From positions 1 through 38,864 of the forward strand of contig QKPP01000072.1 of NCBI GenBank assembly GCA_006508105.1: 38,864 nt of DNA. The letters are read 5' to 3'. Positions 7,471 to 16,163 of this stretch are shown in pieces; position 1 is the first letter of the stretch, and each line of letters opens with the position of its first letter. A program made the position numbers and the translations under genes. The notes under the pieces are model-generated. The model saw nothing but the letters and a program-made list of their open reading frames with translations, was not told the DNA's origin and made no database searches. This DNA comes from Myxococcales bacterium FL481 (GTDB lineage: Bacteria > Myxococcota_A > Polyangia > Nannocystales > Nannocystaceae).

Positions 7471-8127
7471 ATGGGACTTCGCATCAATGACATCGCGCCA
7501 GACTTCACCGCCGATTCGACGGCAGGAAAGCTGTCACTGCACGAGTGGATTGGCGACGGCTACGCGATCTTGTTTTCACATCCCAGGGATTTCACACCGG
7601 TGTGCACCACCGAATTCGGCGCGGTGGCGCGATTGGTACCTGAGTTTAGAAAACGGAACACAAAGGTGATGGGCGTTTCCGTGGACAGCGTCGAGGAACA
7701 CAACCGGTGGAAGCGAGACATCGCCGCGTTCGCCGGCAGTGATGCTGATTTTCCGATCATCGACGACACTTCGCTGAAGGTCGCGAAGCTCTTCGACATG
7801 CTCCCGGCCGACGCCTACCTGCCAGACGGGCGCACCGCCGCCGACAGCGCCACCGTCCGCACCGTGTTCATCATCGGCCCGGACAAGAAGGTCCGCCTCA
7901 CGATGACCTACCCGATGTCGGTCGGTCGCAACTTCGCCGAGATCGTCCGCGCGCTGGATGCAGTGCAAAGAACGGACGGCAAGCCGGTCGCCACACCAGC
8001 GGACTGGACGCCCGGGCAAGACGTCATCGTCGCGCTGTCTCTGACCGATGACGCCGCCAAGGACAAGTTTGGGGAACTGGACATCCGATTTCCCTACTTG
8101 CGTTTCACCAAAGACGCCGAGGCCTAG
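7471..8127 (+). CDS. 1-Cys peroxiredoxin, Prx6 type
   Basis: 218-residue cytosolic peroxidase that reduces hydrogen peroxide and alkyl hydroperoxides. Prx6-class features: DIAPDFTADSTAG near the start, the active-site segment HPRDFTPVCTTEFG with peroxidatic Cys45, VSVDSVEEHNRWKRDI, the DLF-like region KVAKLFDMLP, RTVFIIGPDKKVR, and the long C-terminal extension ending FPYLRF that distinguishes Prx6 from 2-Cys AhpC. I see no other cysteine, so no resolving Cys within the chain. Start ATG 7471 follows family length; the ribosome binding site is weak. Upstream DNA has two hairpins that might bear on its expression. Confidence 0.93.
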   Translation: MGLRINDIAPDFTADSTAGKLSLHEWIGDGYAILFSHPRDFTPVCTTEFGAVARLVPEFRKRNTKVMGVSVDSVEEHNRWKRDIAAFAGSDADFPIIDDTSLKVAKLFDMLPADAYLPDGRTAADSATVRTVFIIGPDKKVRLTMTYPMSVGRNFAEIVRALDAVQRTDGKPVATPADWTPGQDVIVALSLTDDAAKDKFGELDIRFPYLRFTKDAEA

Positions 8128-8620
8128 TCGGCTCGAGCGAGCGACATCTCATGTGGTCAGCCGCCTGCCGAGCGGCGCAGTGGCCAAAAAGCTGCGCCGC
8201 CCCACCAGCTGCGGTTCCCAGCCGTCGCGCGCGTCTCGAGCCAAGCCGACTCCGCCGCTCAACCTGACGACGGCCTGCTCGAGGAGCCACGGCCGCTGCA
8301 CATTGCCTGGCCGCGCGCCACAAGACCTGCCGGTCCCGTTGGCCGGGGCCGACCGGTACGGCCCTGGTCCCGCTTCGGGATCCCCCGCCGCTGAACAACG
8401 GGCCGCGAACCCGAGCAGGCGAACGCAGACTCGCTTGCGAAGTCGCGGGTGTCCTGCTGACGCCCGAAGTCTCGGCCGGCGCTGTCGCCAGGGCTTGAGA
8501 CGATCACATCGTAGATAGGAAACTCCCCGATTTCGTACGTGTTCGCAACGAGAGTCGGGCTGTTTTCAGCACTCGTGACGGCGAGAGAGCACTCATCCCG
8601 CACCGAACGGACACACGACG
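8128..8620. other. intergenic region between peroxiredoxin and antiporter
   Basis: About 490 bp. A perfect 9-bp hairpin, GCGGCGCAG (8172-8180) with CTGCGCCGC (8192-8200), lies 45 nt after the peroxiredoxin stop; without a T-run it is only a possible transcript end. No open frame here has a domain I recognise. The antiporter promoter should lie in the second half, but I cannot point to it. Confidence 0.45.
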
Positions 8621-9871
8621 ATGTTGAATCATACGACTGTTCCGCAGGCACAAGACTGGACACTGGTTATTATCGGGATGTTCCTCGTCGCCGGATACGC
8701 AGCGCACGTCATTGGCCGACGAACTCACATTCCGCGCGTCACCTTGTTGCTGCTCCTCGGTATCTCGGCGGGGCCGAGTGGGCTCGGACTACTGGGCGAG
8801 GAAACTGCCGAGTGGTTCCCATTGGTGACCCAGTCCGCACTGTCACTACTTGGCTTCATGCTTGGAGAGCGCTTCTTTGGCAAGAAGCTCCGACAGACCG
8901 GTCGTGTGATTCTATCGGTGGCGATCGCGGAGTCCCTTGGGGCGGCACTTGCGGTGTTTTTCGGGCTGCTGCTCGCGGGCGCACCGCTTGTTCTAGCTTT
9001 GTTGCTCGCCGGTGTGGCCCCGGCCAGCGCGCCAGCGGCCACCGTGGACGTGATAAGTGAAGCTCGAGCAAACGGAGAGGTCACTGAAACGGTCCTCGGC
9101 GTGGTCGCAATCGATGATGCATTTGGCATTCTCTTGTTTGGCCTCCTGCTGGCTATCGCGCAGGCCGCTGCTGGCGACGGGTTGTCTTGGCGGACCCTTG
9201 CTGAAGGCGCATGGGAGGTGGTTGGCGCCGGCGCACTGGGGGCCGCCATTGGGGTTCCGATGGCGTGGATCACCGGCCGCGTTCGACCCGGAGAGCTCAC
9301 CCTACTTGAAGCTCTCGGCGCGGTGCTCCTTTGCGGTGGACTTGCTTCGGTCATTGGCGTCTCGTACCTGCTGGCCTGCATGACGCTGGGCGCAGTTGTG
9401 GCCCGACGAGCCCACCATCACACTCGTCCGTTGCACGCGATCGAAGGCGTTAGCCAACCGTTGCTGGTCGTCTTCTTCGTACTCGCCGGTCTTGAGTTCG
9501 ACCTCGAAGCATTTCTTGCGTTTGGGGCGACTGGAATCGTCTACTTCCTGGCTCGTGTGGGGGGCAAACTCGCCGGTGGTTTCGTCGGTGCTCGGATCGC
9601 GACCGCGCCAGCGAAGGTCAGCACCCACGTCGGCTGGTGCCTGCTCCCCCAGGCTGGTGTCGCGTTGGGGCTGGGGCTCGTGGCGAGCCAGCGGTTTCCC
9701 ACCATCGGAGCTAGCGTGCTATCAGTGCTACTTGGAACGACTTTCCTTTTCGAGGTCTTCGGCCCCATCGCTACGCGGCTGTCACTTCGCCACGCAGGCG
9801 AAACCGGCCAAGCCCCGTCGACCACGTCCGGGGACCCCCCTAATGACCAGCCTCATACATTCGCCGGGTGA
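8621..9871 (+). CDS. CPA2-type monovalent cation/proton antiporter
   Basis: 416-residue inner-membrane protein, almost wholly hydrophobic, with about 12 helices. The order is that of Kef/NapA-type antiporters: IPRVTLLLLLGISAGPSGLG in the first helices, a helix with ALSLLGFMLGERF, the discontinuous helix region VAPASAPAATVDV, then VVAIDDAFGILLFG with the acidic pair Asp165-Asp166, and FFVLAGLEFDL. An Asp-Asp pair is typical of electrogenic Na+/H+ antiporters of this superfamily, an Asn-Asp pair of electroneutral ones. No C-terminal TrkA_N domain is present, unlike KefB/C. Likely role: pH and sodium homeostasis. No strong ribosome binding site precedes ATG 8621. Convergent with the methyltransferase. 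Confidence 0.9.
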   Translation: MLNHTTVPQAQDWTLVIIGMFLVAGYAAHVIGRRTHIPRVTLLLLLGISAGPSGLGLLGEETAEWFPLVTQSALSLLGFMLGERFFGKKLRQTGRVILSVAIAESLGAALAVFFGLLLAGAPLVLALLLAGVAPASAPAATVDVISEARANGEVTETVLGVVAIDDAFGILLFGLLLAIAQAAAGDGLSWRTLAEGAWEVVGAGALGAAIGVPMAWITGRVRPGELTLLEALGAVLLCGGLASVIGVSYLLACMTLGAVVARRAHHHTRPLHAIEGVSQPLLVVFFVLAGLEFDLEAFLAFGATGIVYFLARVGGKLAGGFVGARIATAPAKVSTHVGWCLLPQAGVALGLGLVASQRFPTIGASVLSVLLGTTFLFEVFGPIATRLSLRHAGETGQAPSTTSGDPPNDQPHTFAG

Positions 9872-9927
9872 TCAGTGGCGTCGGCGTTTCGACCTCGCGA
9901 ACGAGCGATAAGCGGGACCAAAACGGC

Positions 9928-10686
9928 CTACGCGATATCGAGGCCGGATCGAATGGGGAGGTCGTCAGCCGCCTCTCCATCGCCCACGACGGGTCGACGC
10001 AGCACATCAACACGGCTAGAGCTGAAGAACGTCCAGCCTCGCTGAGAGGGTCTTCCCACCCGTTCAAACGCCTCTCGCCATGCTCTGTCGACCGCACGAG
10101 CGCGCTCGAGCCGGTGTGGATTCACGCGCACCACCCCCGCGTGAAACTCTTCGTAACTGGAGTATGAGCTGCGCCTGAGAAACTCGAACGTTGCGATGCG
10201 ATCGAACAGACCGTCGGCCACGCTGGTAGCTACAGCAGCCTGCGCATGGGCCCGCACCTCGGTTTCGTCGTGCACAAGCGCCAACATCTCGTGGTAGTCA
10301 CCGCGCGCCAGCGGCTCGATCACAATCGCTCGACCGCCCGGCACGAGCACACGATGAACCTCACGCAGCGCCTCGGTCTGCGCAGCCACGGGCACGTGGT
10401 GAAGACTGTCCACGAACACCACCAAGTCCGCCGAGCCGCTTGTAAGCGGGAGCTGTTCGGCGACGCCGGTCACAAACGACGGGTTTGCGTCCGCAGCAGC
10501 CTCGGACCGTGCGCGAAGCAATTGCTCCGACGAGCACTCCACGCCCACCACCGATTTGGCGCCGGCTCGCGCCAGCTGTCGCGTAACGGCACCGTCTCCA
10601 CAGCCGACATCAGCGACACGCAAGCCGGCCAACGGCACCTGAGCACGAATCACATCGAACGGCCGCAGCGTGGGCTCTTCCTGCAT
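9928..10686 (-). CDS. class I SAM-dependent methyltransferase
   Basis: About 252 residues. The SAM-binding motif I is VADVGCGDG at 24-32, the acidic residue ending beta-2 is in VGVECS, motif II is ADLVVFVDSLHHV, and the post-motif segment is EVHRVLVPGGRAIVIEP, the order of the Methyltransf_11/UbiE-like group. C-terminal sequence is helical and unlike a known subfamily, so the substrate is not predictable. An upstream ATG at 10734 is in frame; I prefer 10686 (MQEEPTLRPF) by family length, though neither has a strong ribosome binding site. Flanking genes give no pathway clue. Confidence 0.82.
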   Translation of the reverse strand: MQEEPTLRPFDVIRAQVPLAGLRVADVGCGDGAVTRQLARAGAKSVVGVECSSEQLLRARSEAAADANPSFVTGVAEQLPLTSGSADLVVFVDSLHHVPVAAQTEALREVHRVLVPGGRAIVIEPLARGDYHEMLALVHDETEVRAHAQAAVATSVADGLFDRIATFEFLRRSSYSSYEEFHAGVVRVNPHRLERARAVDRAWREAFERVGRPSQRGWTFFSSSRVDVLRRPVVGDGEAADDLPIRSGLDIA

Positions 10687-11159
10687 ATCTCGAGTGTACC
10701 CTACGGAGGAAGGCCGAAACCATCGTGCTTGCACGCCCGCATCCAGGGGTACGTTCTCACGGCAAACGCCATCTGCTCGCGACTGTCGCCGAGCTAGCTT
10801 CGCAGGCCCGCTGTCGCGCGTGACCTGGGTCGGCTCCCGATTGCTCCAGCTGCCCGCCGATGCCCGCTCGTTCGTAGCCTGGCTTGACGCACGCGCCCGG
10901 ACGCAACACCCAGGCCACTCGGCACCGCCGAGCGACAGACAATGCGGTGCTCATCGCAAGCCGAAACCCAGAACGAACTTGATTACCCGCCCCGGGGTTT
11001 CTCCCTTGCGCGTCTGCAGCGTCTTCTCGACGCCGTCTTCTCGTCGCCGATCACCCTCGCCCCCGCGAATGCCAAGGCTCAACCAAAGTGGGCATCGCGG
11101 ACCTCGCCCGCCTGCCGCGGTCCAGCGCGAGCATGCGTGAGAAACGGTTCAAAGCGCGT
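10687..11159. other. intergenic region, no gene seen
   Basis: About 470 bp between the methyltransferase start and the end of the hemerythrin-fusion gene, both on the minus strand. Plus-strand frames such as 10670-11140 have low-complexity Arg/Ser/Pro composition typical of non-coding GC-rich DNA. No hairpin with a T-run was found. Confidence 0.45.
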
Positions 11160-12083
11160 TCAGGACCGCAACTGACGGAGACGTGCTCGTAGTCCCAGGA
11201 GGAAGCTCGACATCAGCCGCCTTGCGTGCTCGGGAAGTTCGTCAGCCCATTGATACAAACTCGCGTCTTCTCGCCGCGCATGCGCTCGGAGTGCCGCGAT
11301 GAAATCATCCACACTCTCTTTTTGAAGCGCGTGGAGCTCGGCATCGACACCCAGCTGGGTCAGCGTCTGCAAAAACCGCTGATGCTCCGCCCGTAGGACC
11401 TGGATTTCTGTTGGATGGGCGGCCTCAAGGGGGTCGAAGAGGAACTTCTCTTCGCCATTCAGATGACCACGAAGCTGCACTTCAACCTGCTTCAAGCACT
11501 GGTCCGCGGCCGAGAAATCACCCGCTTCCGCTGCGGCGGCCAGGTCCGCAAGAGACTCGTTGATCGCTTGATGGTCCTCCCCCAGTCGCCCTCGCAAGTG
11601 GACGCCTTCGGCGGCCTCGGCCTTGGTGCCACGATGGACCTGTTGGGCCCCTGCGCGGCGAAGCGCCTCGCCGGCAAGCGCTTCACGGGACGCAGTCGTC
11701 ACACCGATCAGCACTGCGCCTTTGTGGAGATCTGCTTCGTGGGCATGGCTGATCACGTCCTCCCAAAAGCCCAAGCCCCCGAGCGCCCCAGCCAGAGTAC
11801 CGCCGGCGCCCCCCAGGTAAGCTCCCTCCAACGCCGCGAGCAGCGGACCCACAGCGAGCCAACCCGCGGCCGGGATCGCGATGGCGCCGCCGATCGCCCC
11901 GAGGGCCGCACCCACAAGCGCACCGCGGGAAACCCCGGTCTTGAACTCGAGCTCGGACGCCTCCACGGCCGCTTCGTGCCGCAGCAACACACTGATATCC
12001 TCGGCCGCAAAGCGAGCGTCGAGCAAGCCCTGTACTGCCGATGAGGCCGTCTGTTCATCCCAGAATAGCGCATAGACAAACAT
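11160..12083 (-). CDS. YflT-like/glycine-zipper/hemerythrin HHE fusion protein
   Basis: 307 residues in three parts. Residues 1-45 (FVYALFWDEQTASSAV.GLLDARFAAEDISVLL) resemble the general-stress YflT-like fold. Residues 52-105 are Gly/Ala-rich with repeated GxxxG spacing, as in glycine zippers that insert in membranes. Residues 160-290 form a hemerythrin HHE four-helix bundle with His171, His207, Glu211, His234 and His268 at plausible di-iron positions, which may sense or bind oxygen, NO or iron. GAAAGG lies 8 nt before ATG 12083; an ATG at 12113 is less likely. It stands alone. The role as an envelope stress or oxygen sensor is inference. Confidence 0.82.
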   Translation of the reverse strand: MFVYALFWDEQTASSAVQGLLDARFAAEDISVLLRHEAAVEASELEFKTGVSRGALVGAALGAIGGAIAIPAAGWLAVGPLLAALEGAYLGGAGGTLAGALGGLGFWEDVISHAHEADLHKGAVLIGVTTASREALAGEALRRAGAQQVHRGTKAEAAEGVHLRGRLGEDHQAINESLADLAAAAEAGDFSAADQCLKQVEVQLRGHLNGEEKFLFDPLEAAHPTEIQVLRAEHQRFLQTLTQLGVDAELHALQKESVDDFIAALRAHARREDASLYQWADELPEHARRLMSSFLLGLRARLRQLRS

Positions 12084-12421
12084 GTCTTGAACCTTTCGTC
12101 GGTGGGTCTCCATGGCACCCCGAGCACTTATACCACCTCCGTCATCACTGTTTCGTCGCAGCCCAACGTGCGCTCTCGCAAGATCTACGCTCACAGTCCG
12201 AGCCCACCCAAAGGACACCTGACAGCATGCAGCGATTCCTGCTTTGCCACGCGACGCCGGCGACGAGGCCACCGACAAAGAGTGTCAGCCGCGAGGCGGA
12301 GTTGAACAGCGGCGCGGCTCGCTTGTTCGATCCCCCGTGCACCAACACGGCAACGTCGCCCAGCTGTTGCGGGACCTCGCGAGGCACGGCCACGTCAAAA
12401 CGGGCGCCTCGCGAACGCGAT
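12084..12421. other. intergenic region, no gene seen
   Basis: About 340 bp between two minus-strand genes. It should contain the promoter of the hemerythrin-fusion gene. A long plus-strand frame passes through (12041-13483), but it is antisense to the membrane protein and has biased composition without any domain. No T-run terminator was found. Confidence 0.45.
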
Positions 12422-13303
12422 TCAGCGGGTCGCGGCCGAGCGATCCTCGCGGTCCGGGCCGAAGCGGCGGCGATCCTCGGCCGAAAGCGCGCGGCCGGCC
12501 GCCCACGCGACCCAGGCCCACACCGTCGCGTGAACCAGCAGGTACGCCCACCAGGCCGCCGTCGCGCCGACCGAACCAGTCGGGGGGTACGACGACGAGA
12601 GCAACACAACACCGAGGCCTTGGGCCGCGAGGGTGACGACCGCGAACGGCAGCACCCACGAGCCGATCACGCGCCACCAGACCCGTGCCGCGTCGATCAA
12701 CGTGCGTCGCACCACCCGTCGGCGCCCGGACACGGTGAGAGCCTTCGCGAGCCAAGTCCAACTCCCGATGAGCACCGTCGCCACCACCGTCGCCGCGGCC
12801 TGGATGGATCGCAATCCCGCAAACCGAGCCTGCCCCGTCCACCCCTCAGCCGCCGCTCGCGTGTCGAAATGGCCAATGACCTTGGCGACAAGGATCGTCG
12901 TGACCACCAGCCCGATCAGCGACACGCCAACGATGCGCAGCATCGGCCACAGATGACGGCCGGCGTCGCCCCACAGCTGCCGCCCCAACCCGACCGGTTG
13001 CCGCTGACGAGGATCGAGCCGAATCAGCGCGGCGGCGGTGAGGATCTGGTCCCACACGACAAACGACAACCCGCCCACAACCGCCAGCACCACCCAACTC
13101 GCCGGAATCGCCCGCAACGCCTGCAGCACCAAGGTCGCGTGAAGCACCGGTTGCTCGGGGTCGGCGAGGGGGTTGCGCCCCAGCGTGTCGACCATGCGCG
13201 CACGCAACACGAGGTTGGCCGGGCCCAAGCAGACCAGCAGCGAAACCACCCGCACCCCGACCAGCGCCAAGCCGTCCCGCCTCAAACGCTGAGCTATAGC
13301 CAC
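12422..13303 (-). CDS. six-helix membrane protein coupled to the M1 peptidase
   Basis: 293 residues, family not recognised. About six hydrophobic helices: around LVGVRVVSLLVCL, WVVLAVVGGLSFVVW, IVGVSLIGLVVTTILVA, AAATVVATVLIG, VLPFAVVTLAAQGLGVVL and YLLVHATVWAWVAW, with a basic, Asp/Arg-rich cytoplasmic-type tail. I place the start at GTG 13303 because GGAGG lies 6 nt upstream and the codon sits just inside the peptidase 3' end (10-bp overlap), a standard coupling arrangement. The frame continues upstream to 13630, but that part is the peptidase in another frame. It may anchor or assist the peptidase, or be an unrelated transporter; nothing in the sequence decides. Confidence 0.78.
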   Translation of the reverse strand: MAIAQRLRRDGLALVGVRVVSLLVCLGPANLVLRARMVDTLGRNPLADPEQPVLHATLVLQALRAIPASWVVLAVVGGLSFVVWDQILTAAALIRLDPRQRQPVGLGRQLWGDAGRHLWPMLRIVGVSLIGLVVTTILVAKVIGHFDTRAAAEGWTGQARFAGLRSIQAAATVVATVLIGSWTWLAKALTVSGRRRVVRRTLIDAARVWWRVIGSWVLPFAVVTLAAQGLGVVLLSSSYPPTGSVGATAAWWAYLLVHATVWAWVAWAAGRALSAEDRRRFGPDREDRSAATR

Positions 13304-15558
13304 AGCGCACCTCCGGCCACGACCAGTTCCACCACCCGCGACAGCATCGCCGTCCAGCGGTCCGCATGGACCGTGTCCGGCTCGAGGCGACGCCCGTTGT
13401 TGTCGGGATTGGCGTCCACGCGGATCAGTTTGTCCGGGTCTATCCACACCAAGTCGAGCGGCGCCGATCGGAGAAATCGATAGCCACGCCAGCTCGCCCG
13501 TGCGTCCCACTGGTCCTCGACCGCCACCCCGTCGGCAAACGTGAACCGCACCGTGACCGGCAGGTGGTCCCAGGCGGGGCCGCGCACCATGACGTGCGAG
13601 ACGAAGAACTCGCCGTCTTGCGCCTCCCACCCCGCGCGCGGCTCGACTCGCTCGACCGCCAGGGGCACTCGAATGACCTGCCCATCCACGATTGCTTCCT
13701 CGCGGGCGAAGCCCGGATCATGGACGAGCGCCGTCAGGCGGTCCCCCGATTCGTACGCAATGGGGTCGAGCCCGACCTCGCGCAGGGCTTCGTCGTGTTG
13801 ATTCTCTCGGGTGACGAAGACCACCCCGTCCGGCGTGGGCACATGACCGAGCGGTGGGCGAAACCGTTGCACCGTGGCTTCCTCCACCGCGAAGTCTGGC
13901 AACTGGGGCCGCAGGTGAGCCTCGCGCAAAAACGCTGCCATCTGAGGCGGACCGAGCTCATCGACAAGCGTGAAGAAGTCCTCCGAAGTCGGATGGCGAA
14001 ACCGCCAGCGCGCGAAGTAGGCGGCGAACAAGCGGTCGACCGGCGCTTGGCCGAATCGGTTGGCGGCCGTCAGCAATGTCGCCGCGCTGCGCATGTAAAT
14101 CTGGGTGGTGTGCGTGGCCGGATAGTAGAGATACGCCGGTCGCCGCAAGATGGGCTCGCGCACGCGATCGAGCTGTCGAGAAAACCCCCGCTGGGAGCCG
14201 TCTTGAAGGTGGCGCGGCAACGAAAACACCGTCGCCCAATCGTCGGTGCCGCGGCTCGCCGTCGCCACGATCTCGGCTTCCCAGTACGACGTGAATCCCT
14301 CGTCCAAAAATGCCTCCTGCTGCTCGTCGTTCGCAACCAGCCCGTAGAAGTAGTTGTGCGTGATCTCGTGAGCGATCGTCGTTTCGCTCATGCGCGTGCC
14401 GAGCTGCGGCCAATCCAAGAGGGGATCGCTGGGCAGACCGGTCACGAGCGTGGGGTACTCCATCCCTGACGACCCGAGCGCACTCATGGGCGGCTCCACG
14501 ATCTTCATCGTCGAGTACGGATAGGGACCGACCCGAGCTCCCAACACGTCGAACGAGGTCTCGGTGATTGCTCGCATGCGCTCCACTTGGCCTTCGCGTC
14601 CCGTGGGCACGACGTAGCTGATGGCGACCTCCCCCCCGCCCCCCTTCGGGGTAAACGGGTGGGTTTCGACGTGGATCGCGTTCGAGGCCACCCAGGCGAA
14701 ATCGTGGACCGCATCTTGCGTGAAGCGGGTTCGCGACCATCCGGACTCGTCCGTGCCGATCGGCTGGGCTTCCCCGGTGCCCACCACCGCCCATCCCGAG
14801 GGCACTTCCACCGTCACGTCGTAGTCGGCGAAGTTGGCGTAGAACTCCGTGGGACCGTGAAACTGTCGGGCACCCCAGCGCGATGAAGCCACACCGCGTT
14901 TCCCGGCCGGGTCCCACGCGCCGACCTTGGGAAACCACTGGGCCACGTGAAAGTAGTCACCGAAGCCCCCCGTGCGCGCCATGGGCACCGGCAGCTTCGC
15001 GGTGAACTCCAGATCCAACGTGAGCGTTTCGCCCGGTGGCAACGGGCGATCAAGCCGGATTTCGGCGAGCGAACGGTCGAACGGGTTGCCGTCATTGGGC
15101 TGGATCGGACGGACGTCGAGCGCCGCCTCCCCCCGAGTCGCCGACACGATGTCGATGCGCCCCCACAAATCGGGGTGGGCATCGAGATAGCGCTCGTAGC
15201 TGGCGCCGCGCAACGCCGGCACGCCAGCGAACCAGGTACTGCCCGCGTGGCTAAACGCGTTGAGGTACAGGTGCACGGGCAGCGATTCGATGGTCCGCTC
15301 GGAGGGATTGCGCCACTCCACCCGCTCTCGCGCCGAAATGGTGCGCGTGTCCGGATCGAGCCGAGCGTCGATCCGATACCGGATGTCGGTTGGCGGCAGC
15401 GCTTGGGGCCCGAGATGGCGTGAGTCGACCGGGACCTTCGGCCCGACGCCGAGGGCCCGCGCCACTTCAAGATCCGGGCCCAGCGAGGCGGCCGGGCGAG
15501 GCCACGCCGTGGGGTCGGTCGTGAGTGCGGCCAAGACAGACAGCGCCAGTCCGAACAT
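13294..15558 (-). CDS. exported M1 family zinc metallopeptidase
   Basis: 754 residues. The signal peptide is MFGLALSVLAALTTD. A beta-rich N-domain (about 50-290, with RIDARLDPDTRTISARERVEWRN style strands) precedes the catalytic domain: GMEYPTLVTG replaces the GxMEN exopeptidase motif, and the zinc site HEITH (397-401) with Glu420 in LDEGF gives the complete HExxH-x18-E set. This GMEYP form is common in bacterial M1-like proteins of uncertain specificity. The C-terminal part (after about 620) is beta-rich. It acts outside the cytoplasm if exported as predicted. GGTGG lies 4 nt before ATG 15558. The next gene starts inside its end, so the two form an operon. Confidence 0.93.
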   Translation of the reverse strand: MFGLALSVLAALTTDPTAWPRPAASLGPDLEVARALGVGPKVPVDSRHLGPQALPPTDIRYRIDARLDPDTRTISARERVEWRNPSERTIESLPVHLYLNAFSHAGSTWFAGVPALRGASYERYLDAHPDLWGRIDIVSATRGEAALDVRPIQPNDGNPFDRSLAEIRLDRPLPPGETLTLDLEFTAKLPVPMARTGGFGDYFHVAQWFPKVGAWDPAGKRGVASSRWGARQFHGPTEFYANFADYDVTVEVPSGWAVVGTGEAQPIGTDESGWSRTRFTQDAVHDFAWVASNAIHVETHPFTPKGGGGEVAISYVVPTGREGQVERMRAITETSFDVLGARVGPYPYSTMKIVEPPMSALGSSGMEYPTLVTGLPSDPLLDWPQLGTRMSETTIAHEITHNYFYGLVANDEQQEAFLDEGFTSYWEAEIVATASRGTDDWATVFSLPRHLQDGSQRGFSRQLDRVREPILRRPAYLYYPATHTTQIYMRSAATLLTAANRFGQAPVDRLFAAYFARWRFRHPTSEDFFTLVDELGPPQMAAFLREAHLRPQLPDFAVEEATVQRFRPPLGHVPTPDGVVFVTRENQHDEALREVGLDPIAYESGDRLTALVHDPGFAREEAIVDGQVIRVPLAVERVEPRAGWEAQDGEFFVSHVMVRGPAWDHLPVTVRFTFADGVAVEDQWDARASWRGYRFLRSAPLDLVWIDPDKLIRVDANPDNNGRRLEPDTVHADRWTAMLSRVVELVVAGGALWL

Positions 15559-16163
15559 CGCACCACCATAGCGCGTTCACTGTCCGCGAGCCTAGAACAC
15601 AGTCGACACGCCCAAACGTGATGTGAGGCTGATCGCTACCTGACTGACGTTCACCGCCACCTGCCGGTGAGCATAAGGCCGGCTAGCCGAGACTCGCGGC
15701 GACTGCAAGCCACGCGATCGTGACCCCACGCCAGTGGTCGCCCCACGCCACGGCGCGTTGAGTCCACGAGAGCGCTCGCCCAGCACCCACGCGCCATGCA
15801 TTGCCCCGCCATTTCCCACAATCTGAAGCCACGACCTCCCCGGCGCCAACACGCTCGTGGTCGATGGACGTGGAATGGGCACCGTGTCGCCGGTCTCCCT
15901 CGCGGGCGAGATCGGCTGACTCCGCACGCCACCGCCGGCATCGAGCGAACCGAGTGCCAAATCATCCGTCCGCAGTGCGAGCGGCTGCACAAGCCGTCGA
16001 GCGCCACCCAGACCGCGGGATTCCCCGAAGCACGCATCTTCGCCCACGGCCTGCGCCGATCTCGCCAATCGGCCCCGAGGGCCCGGGTTAGGGCGCCGCG
16101 CACCCATGGGCGACCACCTCGACTTGCGCGAAGCCGCGACCCGTGGCCACATGACGCCCCGCG
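15559..16163. other. intergenic region between divergent genes
   Basis: About 600 bp between the M1 peptidase (minus) and the SLC13-type permease (plus); both promoters should lie here. A 186-residue minus-strand frame (15592-16152) is open, but its composition is low in hydrophobic periodicity, it has no domain I recognise, and no ribosome binding site supports it. Confidence 0.45.

Noticed and set aside
7197-7508. 103-codon minus-strand frame upstream of and overlapping the peroxiredoxin start
   Set aside because: It includes both hairpins, overlaps a real gene in antisense and has no recognisable features.
12041-13483. 480-codon plus-strand open frame
   Set aside because: It is antisense to the six-helix membrane protein and part of the M1 gene; the product is Arg/Pro/His-rich with no domain, as expected for the opposite strand of GC-rich coding DNA.
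15592-16152. 186-codon minus-strand frame in the gap between the M1 peptidase and permease genes
   Set aside because: No ribosome binding site, domain or signal peptide; composition like neighbouring non-coding DNA.
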